Assembly (NCBI GenBank): GCA_017615125.1
Contig: JAGAAS010000106.1
Location: 1 to 47,264 of the forward strand
Direction: 5' to 3'
Source: Bacteroidaceae bacterium
GTDB taxonomy: Bacteria > Bacteroidota > Bacteroidia > Bacteroidales > Bacteroidaceae
Length of the DNA stretch: 47,264 nucleotides
Shown: piece after piece, positions 41,008-47,264 of the stretch
Position numbering within the stretch: the first letter of the stretch is position 1
Layout: every line of letters begins with the position of its first letter
The notes under the pieces: generated by a model
Database searches by the model: none
The model's input: only the letters and a program-made list of their open reading frames with translations
Told to the model about the DNA's origin: nothing
Position numbers and translations under genes: made by a program

Positions 41008-43509
41008 TTAATTCTTCCCTATCAGGTTCACGAGGGCCAGCACCACAGTAGCCAGCGAGGCGGCTGTAGAGCCGAGGCTGAGGATTTCGGCTGTCTTCAT
41101 GCCCTCTTTCTTCTCCTTCTCGGGTACAACGATCTCGCAGCCGGGCTGAACCACATGACTGCTGAAGCTATTCGCCTTCGTCACCGTACCATTCATATAT
41201 ACGATATAGGCACGCGACTTCTTGGCACTTCCGTTGTATCCGCCGGCTTGGTTGATATAGTAACGGAGCGACTTGCCCTTCTTGTAGGCTATCGTGTTGG
41301 CATACATCACTTCGCCGCTTATCTTCACCGTGTTGGAGAACTGCGGGATTGTAATCACGTCACCGTCAAAGAGAACTGGGTCGACATCGCTTCCGGGATT
41401 CTTCAAGGCCTTGTCAAGCTCAATACCGACAGGATAGGATGTCTGGCCCTCCATACGCTTGCGGATGGCAACGGAGTCGCGCTTGTTCTCTGCCAACTGT
41501 ACGGCCGTTTCAATGGTTGACTCCAAGCGCAGCTTCTCCTCGTCGGTCATCTGGCGTTCCAGACGAGCCCCTTTGATATAAGCCTGCGGGGTAAGTCCGC
41601 CTGCCATAGCTATCACCTCGCTCAGGCGCTGGTTTTTCTTCGAGAGCGGATAGGTACCGCTGAACAGCACTTCACCTTCAATCTTCACGTTCTCCTGCTC
41701 AAAGTAGCCTGGACTCTTGCGGATGTACACCTCGTCAAAAGGCATCAGGACGAAGTTAGACTGCCCGTTGATGACCAGACCGTCGCTGATGGAAAGACTA
41801 TAGGTCTGCGAGATGGTGTCGCTGGCACTTGTGGCACGTGAATCCTTCGCGTGGCGTGCTACGTCAACCTTAGCTGTTGAAGCAGCCTCCGTCAAGCCTC
41901 CTGCACTCACGATGAAGTCCTCAATGGTCATGTTCTCCTGATAGCGATACGAGCCGGGGAAGGCGACCTCGCCATAGATGGTGACTATTTGCGTCTCACG
42001 CATTTCGTCGATGCTGGGGATGACGAGGATATCGTTTTTGCGGAGTTCGATATCCGAAGCTGTGCCGTTCATAACTCCGTTGAGATCCACAGAGAGGTTC
42101 TCGAGAGTACCGTCAGCATTCTTGCGGCTCAGCACAGCACGGTTCAAGAAGGCATCGTCCTTCAGTCCTCCGGCTGCTTCCACGAGACGCCTAACCGAAG
42201 CGATGCGCCCATTCATCTGGAACTGCCCGGGACGATAGACGGCCCCTTTCACCTCTACCATGTTGGCAAAGCTGGGAAGGATGGAGTCAACCGATACGGA
42301 GTCCCCATCCATCACGAAGAACGACTTCTGCTCCTGCTCGTTGAGGGTATAGATTTCGTATTCACGGTTTCCTACTCGTATGAGGCGCACATCCTTTCGA
42401 TAGGCATTGCCTGTGAAGCCTCCAGCATAGTCGAGCAGCGTCTTCACCGACTCGGAGGGCAGCATCTCATAGAACATGGGGCGCTTCACCTTGCCGGTAA
42501 CACATACCAGCTGCTTGTAGGCTCCCACCTTCACCACATCGTTGTCCTCCAGACGGACATCCTTGCCCATCTTGCCGTTGAGGATGAAGTCGTAGATGTC
42601 ATACGAGGCAATTTCCTTGTTGTGGCGGAACACTTTCACATCACGCAACGTTCCCACATCGTTCACGCCGCCCGCCATGTAGAGGGCGTTGAAAATGGTG
42701 GCAAATGAAGAGAGCTCGTACGTACCGGGGCTTTCCACTTCACCCATCACGTGCACGCTGATGCTGCGGTTCTGCGCAAGTGTCAGCCTGCAGTAGGTAG
42801 TGGGCTGTTCGCCGCTGATGCCCGAGTAGATACGGTCGAGAAGGGTCTTGAGGCGGCTGTTGGCTTGCTTCACCGTCAGCCCGCTCAGGTAGACGGGGCC
42901 GATGTTCTCTATCTGGATGGTGCCGTCGGGCGAGATGGTCTCCTGTACCGACTGCTGCGAAGCTCCCCAGATGTCAATCACCACCTCGTCGCCGGAGCCC
43001 AGGCGGTAGTTGTCGGGCGTGGGAAGGTTGTAACTTGCCTGGAAAGATACGTCCTTGTTCTTGAACATGTCGTGTCCGAATATCTGTCTGCGCTGCTTCT
43101 CCAGCTCCTGCTCCACCAACATCGACAGAGAGTCGGGCATCAAGAAGCCGAGGCCTGACATCATCTGCTCCTCGCGCTCCTCCTGCGTCATCTTGCGGTC
43201 GGCGGTGTTGTCCGTCTCCGACGGCAGGCGTCCGTTGTTGTCAACAGCCATGCGGGTGCGTGTCTTTTCGGTGAGCACGCTGCCCTGTCCTGTCCGTGCC
43301 TGACGGCTGCTCTGGCGCTGGATGCGGTTCACCTGATCCATTGTCACGCCCTTGCGGAGAAGGCCCTTGACGATATCGCCGTCGGACTGTCCTTTCTGGC
43401 GGGCTTCCATCACGTACTCAATCACTTGCTCATCCGTCATCTTCTGCGCATGCACGTACGCGCAAAAAGAAAGCATGAGTGCAATCACAATAATTGCTTT
43501 TTTCATCAT
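41008..43509 (-). CDS. wza: Wza-type polysaccharide export protein (SLBB repeats)
   Basis: 833 residues, long for Wza but usual for Bacteroidetes. Signal peptide KKAIIVIALMLSFCAYVHAQ. The export domain starts with NLPTPDNYRLGSGDEVVIDIWGASQQSVQETISPDG and VTGLTVKQANSRLKTLLD-like VYLSGLTVKQAN. Several SLBB segments follow (ISVHVMGEVESPGTYEL, VCVTGKVKRPMFYEM, VEVKGAVYRPGQFQM, VTIYGEVAFPGSYRY, VKIEGEVLFSGTYPL, VKISGEVMYANTIAY). A C-terminal membrane helix (AASLATVVLALVNLIG) ends the protein. It forms the outer-membrane/periplasmic export channel with Wzz. Confidence 0.95.
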   Translation of the reverse strand: MMKKAIIVIALMLSFCAYVHAQKMTDEQVIEYVMEARQKGQSDGDIVKGLLRKGVTMDQVNRIQRQSSRQARTGQGSVLTEKTRTRMAVDNNGRLPSETDNTADRKMTQEEREEQMMSGLGFLMPDSLSMLVEQELEKQRRQIFGHDMFKNKDVSFQASYNLPTPDNYRLGSGDEVVIDIWGASQQSVQETISPDGTIQIENIGPVYLSGLTVKQANSRLKTLLDRIYSGISGEQPTTYCRLTLAQNRSISVHVMGEVESPGTYELSSFATIFNALYMAGGVNDVGTLRDVKVFRHNKEIASYDIYDFILNGKMGKDVRLEDNDVVKVGAYKQLVCVTGKVKRPMFYEMLPSESVKTLLDYAGGFTGNAYRKDVRLIRVGNREYEIYTLNEQEQKSFFVMDGDSVSVDSILPSFANMVEVKGAVYRPGQFQMNGRIASVRRLVEAAGGLKDDAFLNRAVLSRKNADGTLENLSVDLNGVMNGTASDIELRKNDILVIPSIDEMRETQIVTIYGEVAFPGSYRYQENMTIEDFIVSAGGLTEAASTAKVDVARHAKDSRATSASDTISQTYSLSISDGLVINGQSNFVLMPFDEVYIRKSPGYFEQENVKIEGEVLFSGTYPLSKKNQRLSEVIAMAGGLTPQAYIKGARLERQMTDEEKLRLESTIETAVQLAENKRDSVAIRKRMEGQTSYPVGIELDKALKNPGSDVDPVLFDGDVITIPQFSNTVKISGEVMYANTIAYKKGKSLRYYINQAGGYNGSAKKSRAYIVYMNGTVTKANSFSSHVVQPGCEIVVPEKEKKEGMKTAEILSLGSTAASLATVVLALVNLIGKN

Positions 43510-43537
43510 ATCGAAAAAGTGTTATTTGCTTAAGAAA

Positions 43538-44188
43538 TCAGAATTTTTTCCCCGAGGAAATCGATGTAAACGTTCTCCATAAGATGACGACATCACCCCA
43601 TAGTGAACGCGTCGTCAGGTACTCCAGGTCCATGTCGAGGCGCTTGAGCATTTTCTCCATCGTGTCGGTATAGCCGTTGTAGATGGTGGCCATCGAGGTG
43701 AGTCCGGGACGTATCTGGTAGAGCTGCTCATAGGCGGGATTGTGCTCCATGATCTGGTCGATGAAGCACTTGCGTTCGGGACGGTAGCCCACAAGCGACA
43801 TGTCTCCCACAAACACATTCCAGAGCTGCGGGAACTCATCGAGGTGATGGTCGCGGAGGAAATGCCCCAGGCGTGTCATCTGGGCCTTGCGTTCCTCGGC
43901 CGAGCGAGGGATGCCGTTGCGTTCACAGTCCTTCTTCATCGTCCTGAACTTCAGTATCCTGAACGGCTTGCCGTTGAGCCCTATCCGTTCCTGGCTGAAG
44001 ATGGGTTGCCCTCCGCTGAAGAGAATCATCAGCCAGATGGCACAGAAGAACGGGGACAGGACTATCATGCACAGGCCCGACACCAGGATGTCTGCCAGTC
44101 TTTTTAAGAAACGCTGCCATCCGTTCATTGCATCACGGTACATCGGGATGGCTTGTTGAGAGGTAAAAGGGGTATCTATATGTTCCAA
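43538..44188 (-). CDS. initiating sugar-1-phosphate transferase (WbaP/PglC type)
   Basis: 216 residues, monotopic phosphoglycosyl transferase that starts repeat-unit synthesis by moving a sugar phosphate to undecaprenyl phosphate. One membrane hairpin (ADILVSGLCMIVLSPFFCAIWLMILF) is followed by PIFSQERIGLNGKPFRILKFRTMKKD, LDEFPQLWNVFVGDMSLVGYRPE and PGLTSMATI, the family's catalytic blocks. No N-terminal multi-helix domain, so it is the short PglC-like form. It is the first gene of the - strand locus; no consensus promoter was found in the 160 nt before it. Confidence 0.95.
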   Translation of the reverse strand: MEHIDTPFTSQQAIPMYRDAMNGWQRFLKRLADILVSGLCMIVLSPFFCAIWLMILFSGGQPIFSQERIGLNGKPFRILKFRTMKKDCERNGIPRSAEERKAQMTRLGHFLRDHHLDEFPQLWNVFVGDMSLVGYRPERKCFIDQIMEHNPAYEQLYQIRPGLTSMATIYNGYTDTMEKMLKRLDMDLEYLTTRSLWGDVVILWRTFTSISSGKKF

Positions 44189-44306
44189 TGCGAAAAATCT
44201 TTAAGAATTCTTTTTATTATCAAACGCGCCCGGTCCTTTTTTATTGTATAAAAAAACATATTTTTTATTTTTTCCTGAAAAAAGCGGTTTTTTACACTCT
44301 ATTTAC

Positions 44307-44314
44307 TACCTTTG
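44307..44314 (+). promoter_or_regulatory. Bacteroidetes-type promoter of fabD
   Basis: TACCTTTG, a full TAnnTTTG match, 35 nt before the fabD ATG at 44349. It shows that the longer in-frame start at 44244 lies upstream of the transcript. Confidence 0.7.
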
Positions 44315-44348
44315 CCGTACGTTAGAATCACTTAATCCAAAAGCATAT

Positions 44349-45212
44349 ATGAAAGCATTTGTTTTTCCAGGTCAAGGCGCCCAGTTTTCCGGCATGGGCA
44401 AGGAGATGTTCGAAACGAACGAACAGGCAAGGGAGCTCTTTCTCCAAGCCAACGATATCTTAGGTTTCCCCATTACCGACATCATGTTTGAAGGCACCGA
44501 CGAGGAGCTGCGGCAGACACGTGTCACGCAGCCTGCCGTGTTCCTGCACTCCGTCATCACGGCTCTCTGCATGGGCGACGAGTTCCAGCCCGATATGGTT
44601 GCAGGGCACTCGCTGGGCGAGTTCAGCGCGTTGGTTGCCTCGGGTGCTCTTACCTTCGAAGACGGGCTCAAGCTCGTGAGTGCACGTGCCACCGCCATGC
44701 AGCAGGCTTGCGAAATGCAGCCGTCAACCATGTCTGCCATCATCGGACTCGAAGACAGCGTCATCGAACAGGTCTGCGCCGAGGTTTCCGCCGAGGGACA
44801 TGTCGTGGTGGCTGCCAACTACAACAGCCCTGGGCAGGTGGTTATCTCGGGAACCTTCGAGGGCATCAGCCTGGCAAACGAACGGCTTCTTGCTGCCGGA
44901 GCCCGGCGTGCTCTGCAGCTCAGCGTGGGAGGAGCCTTCCACTCGCCCCTCATGGAGCCGGCACGCGCCATGCTTGAAGCAGCCATCCAGCAGACGACGT
45001 TCCAGACACCCCGCTGTCCCATCTACCAGAATGTGGATGCCCTGCCTCACACCGATCCTGAGGAAATCAAGGCCAACCTCGTTGCGCAGCTCACCTCGCC
45101 CGTGCGCTGGACTCAGACCGTCCTCAACATGATTGCCGACGGGGCCGAGGAGTTCACCGAGTGCGGACCAGGAGCCGTCCTCACGGGGCTTATCAAGAAG
45201 ATCAGGAAGTAA
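44349..45212 (+). CDS. fabD: malonyl-CoA:ACP transacylase
   Basis: Loads malonate from CoA to acyl carrier protein in fatty-acid synthesis, cytoplasmic, 287 residues. KAFVFPGQGAQFSGMGKEMF, VTQPAVFLHS and AGHSLGEFSALVASG (nucleophile Ser88) are the family motifs; VGGAFHSPLMEPA holds the second catalytic His, and FTECGPGAVLTGLIKKI closes the fold. Start at 44349, which fits both the family and the promoter. The GH13 gene follows 95 nt later on the same strand with no terminator seen between them. Confidence 0.97.
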   Translation: MKAFVFPGQGAQFSGMGKEMFETNEQARELFLQANDILGFPITDIMFEGTDEELRQTRVTQPAVFLHSVITALCMGDEFQPDMVAGHSLGEFSALVASGALTFEDGLKLVSARATAMQQACEMQPSTMSAIIGLEDSVIEQVCAEVSAEGHVVVAANYNSPGQVVISGTFEGISLANERLLAAGARRALQLSVGGAFHSPLMEPARAMLEAAIQQTTFQTPRCPIYQNVDALPHTDPEEIKANLVAQLTSPVRWTQTVLNMIADGAEEFTECGPGAVLTGLIKKIRK

Positions 45213-45307
45213 GCCGCACCGTTGCCGCGTCAGTCCTCTGCCGGCAACGAGAAGAGCTGATTCCCATCGTCTGTTCCCTGATTGTCGGACTATCCGTAAT
45301 TTGCACC

Positions 45308-46963
45308 ATGCGTCCCGTTATCTATCAAGTGTTGCCCCGCCTGTTCGGCAACGACAATGCCCATTGCGTCCCAGGAGGCAATGCTGCCGTGAACGGCTGC
45401 GGCAAGCTGGCTGACTTCGACGAAGAAGCCCTGCAGGAGATCCGCTCGCTGGGAGCCACCCACGTCTGGTACACAGGCCTGCCCGACCATGCCACCCTTA
45501 CCGACCACTCCCTCTGCCACCGTCCGGCCGACAGCCCCACCGCCGTCAAGGGACAGGCAGGCTCGCCCTATGCCGTGCGTGACTGGTACAACATTGCCCC
45601 CGACCTTGCCGTCCATCCCAGGCAGCGGCTCAGGGAGTTCGATGCCCTCGTCAGGCGCACCCACGCGTGTGGGCTCGGGTTCATCATGGACTTCGTGCCT
45701 AACCACACGGCCGCCCGCTACGTGGGAGAGAAGCAGCCTTTCACCGACGAGAACTACTACCCAGGGCATATCCACGACGGTGACTGGAGCGATACGGCCA
45801 AGCTGAACTACGGGAGCCGCGACACGTGGAACAAGATGCGTGACATCCTCCTCTTCTGGGCAGCACGGGGCGTGGACGGCTTCCGCTGCGATATGGCGGA
45901 GCTTGTCCCTGTGGCCTTCTGGCAGTGGGTGGTGCCGCAGGTGAAGAAGGAATACCCCTCGCTGCTCTTCATCGGCGAGGTCTATCAGCCCTGGCGCTAC
46001 GAGGAGTTCATCCAGCAGGGGGGCTTTGACTATCTCTACGACAAGGTGGGCCTCTACGACACGCTCGTTGCCATCCTCCGCGGCTGGCAGCCTGCCTCCG
46101 ACATTACCCGATGCTGGCAAACTCTGGGCAACGCGGGGCCACACATGTTGCACTTTTTGGAAAACCACGACGAGGTGCGCCTGGCCTCCGACTTCATCTG
46201 CCGCAACGGGCTCTATGCCCTGCCGGCCATGATAGTCACCGCCTGCATGGACGCCTGTCCCCTACTTGTCTATTTTGGGCAAGAACTGGGCGAGAGGGGC
46301 ATGGAGGCCGAGGGATTCAGCGGAATAGACGGCAAGACATCCATCTTCGACTACTGCTCCGTACCCGCCATACGCGAGTGGAGACGATGGAAGAAAGAGG
46401 AGCAGACCGAGCCCTCCGCAACGGCCAAAGTTGACCGAAAGGGAAAAGCCCTCCCCTGCTCCGGTTCTCCAAAAGAGGAGACGTCCACCCATGCAGAGTT
46501 GTCCGATTTGGATAACAAAAAGGAATTTAAGAGACAGAGGACAGAAGACGGAAGACAGAGGACAGAGGAGGGGGAACGCCTGGCCCTGCGCAGCTTCTAT
46601 GCCCGCCTGCTCACCCTATGCAACGAGAGTCCGGCCCTGAGGGAGGGACGGTTCTTCGACCTGATGTACGTCAATCCCTACTCGCCTGACTTCGACCCCC
46701 GCTACCACTACACCTTTCTCCGCCAGGCCGAGGGAGAGCTCCTGCTCATCGTGGTCAACTTCGCCTCCACGCCGGCAGCCCTCCGCGTCAACATCCCCCA
46801 GCACGCCTTCGACTACCTCTCGCTCCCCACGCTGGCCCGTGCCCAGGCCACCGAGCTGCTCACGGGCTCCACGCTGGGCATCGTGCTCCAGCCCGGCATG
46901 CCCGTCTCCGTATCCCTGCGAGGTCACTCCGGAGCCATCCTCCGCATCCCCCTGAAGGAATAG
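45308..46963 (+). CDS. GH13 alpha-amylase-family enzyme with an internal insertion
   Basis: 551 residues from ATG 45308, no signal peptide seen, so probably cytoplasmic. The GH13 (beta/alpha)8 barrel has GFIMDFVPNHTA (region I), GVDGFRCDMAE (nucleophile Asp195), FIGEVYQPW (acid/base Glu224) and FLENHDEVR (Asp288), all catalytic residues present. Subtype unclear; an alpha-amylase or maltodextrin-type glucanotransferase is likely. Residues about 362-422 are a polar insertion between barrel and C-terminal beta domain (LLLIVVNFASTPAALRVNI). Its last part is a 7-nt tandem repeat read as RQRTEDG, RQRTEEG. A longer start at 45161 would overlap fabD. It may be co-transcribed with fabD. Confidence 0.9.
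   Translation: MRPVIYQVLPRLFGNDNAHCVPGGNAAVNGCGKLADFDEEALQEIRSLGATHVWYTGLPDHATLTDHSLCHRPADSPTAVKGQAGSPYAVRDWYNIAPDLAVHPRQRLREFDALVRRTHACGLGFIMDFVPNHTAARYVGEKQPFTDENYYPGHIHDGDWSDTAKLNYGSRDTWNKMRDILLFWAARGVDGFRCDMAELVPVAFWQWVVPQVKKEYPSLLFIGEVYQPWRYEEFIQQGGFDYLYDKVGLYDTLVAILRGWQPASDITRCWQTLGNAGPHMLHFLENHDEVRLASDFICRNGLYALPAMIVTACMDACPLLVYFGQELGERGMEAEGFSGIDGKTSIFDYCSVPAIREWRRWKKEEQTEPSATAKVDRKGKALPCSGSPKEETSTHAELSDLDNKKEFKRQRTEDGRQRTEEGERLALRSFYARLLTLCNESPALREGRFFDLMYVNPYSPDFDPRYHYTFLRQAEGELLLIVVNFASTPAALRVNIPQHAFDYLSLPTLARAQATELLTGSTLGIVLQPGMPVSVSLRGHSGAILRIPLKE
46532..46573 (+). repeat. 7-nt tandem repeat inside the GH13 gene
   Basis: Six units of 7 nt (AGACAGA, GGACAGA, AGACGGA, AGACAGA, GGACAGA, GGAGGGG) run without a slip. 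Three units make 21 nt, so the protein repeats every seven residues. It forms the end of the polar insertion. Confidence 0.85.
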
Positions 46964-46983
46964 CCTGCGCTATTATATTTAAA

Positions 46984-47016
46984 GAGGTATGCCGCCCCCG
47001 CACGACGGCATTCCTC
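46984..47016 (+). terminator. terminator-like stem-loop after GH13
   Basis: GAGGTATGCCG (46984-46994) pairs with CGGCATTCCTC (47006-47016) with one T-T mismatch and an 11-nt loop, 20 nt after the GH13 stop. A TTTTT run (47029-47033) follows at a distance. The remaining 47017-47264 shows A/T-rich sequence with no supported gene. Confidence 0.6.
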
Positions 47017-47264
47017 GTAGCTATTCGCTTTTTCTGCGGATAAATGCTGTGCGCTGTGCGGGCAACATCGCCCAGAAGGTACTCAAAGAAATCATCTACG
47101 CCAACGAGAAATAAACTGTCACGCGTAATGATAGCCTTGTAAGGAAATAAATCATTGGCAAACAAGTGATTACGAACCGAATCTTCCAGTTCTTCCAATT
47201 CCAATTAGGACAATAAGGTATACAACCCCCTTTCTAAGACTTTATAACTAATTAATATATAGAT

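Noticed and set aside
46989-47114. 41-codon + strand frame after GH13
   Set aside because: Its start lies within the terminator stem and nothing supports translation.
46860-47204. 114-codon - strand frame at the right edge
   Set aside because: It overlaps the GH13 3' end by 100 nt and the terminator hairpin, and its second half is the antisense of GH13. The first ~55 residues look protein-like but match nothing I know. Not supported.

Overview
The window reads as chromosomal DNA of a Bacteroidales bacterium, most like Prevotella and relatives. Five things point there: promoters of the Bacteroidetes type (TAnnTTTG at -7), Nudix/AraR-lineage style pentose genes (araA with an FGGY kinase, xylA/xylB), a GH97 enzyme, surface proteins ending in a type IX secretion-like tail (LPxGIYIVxGKK), and a very large hybrid kinase of the DUF5112/DUF5113 kind. 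I saw no rRNA, tRNA, transposase, phage gene or CRISPR-cas locus.

Layout. 0-15 kb is a pentose and glycoside block: araA, an FGGY kinase (probably ribulokinase) and GH97 on the + strand; then rpiB-transketolase (-), msrA (+), xylB-xylA (-) and a GH2 beta-galactosidase lipoprotein (-). Together these turn arabinose, xylose and galactosides into pentose-phosphate intermediates, but no araD or ribulose-phosphate 3-epimerase is in view. 15-19 kb is a response regulator and a 997-residue tandem sensor kinase. 19-25.5 kb holds three secreted proteins: a dockerin-repeat protein, a CotH-kinase/discoidin/dockerin/cohesin-like protein and a cohesin-like/InlB-repeat protein; the last two carry T9SS-like tails. 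25.5-29.4 kb (-) is CPBP protease, small membrane protein, acyltransferase, ribbon-helix-helix protein and SPFH protein. 29.5-33.3 kb (+) is a YciO-type protein, a Wzi-like capsule protein, a lipoprotein and an NAD-dependent epimerase. 33.4-44.2 kb (-) is a compact Wzx/Wzy polysaccharide locus: initiating transferase, Wza, Wzz, Wzy, GT2, Wzx, GT4, ATP-grasp, GT2. 44.3-47 kb (+) is fabD and a GH13 amylase.

The most unusual content is not genic. Seven sites carry a modular repeat on an exact 21-nt lattice (11-nt core TGAAGAAAGAA plus a 10-nt usually palindromic or A/T spacer, with cores able to flip orientation while keeping register). Two other sites carry an unrelated 22-nt lattice repeat (CTTCATGAAGG plus AACACGTTCAC). 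One 21-nt array is translated as the C-terminal tail of the Wzy polymerase. Separately, the GH13 gene carries an in-frame insertion ending in a 7-nt tandem repeat. The sensor kinase seems to divide its catalytic parts: its first half keeps the ATP-binding boxes but lacks the phospho-accepting His, and its second half has the His but a degenerate ATPase.
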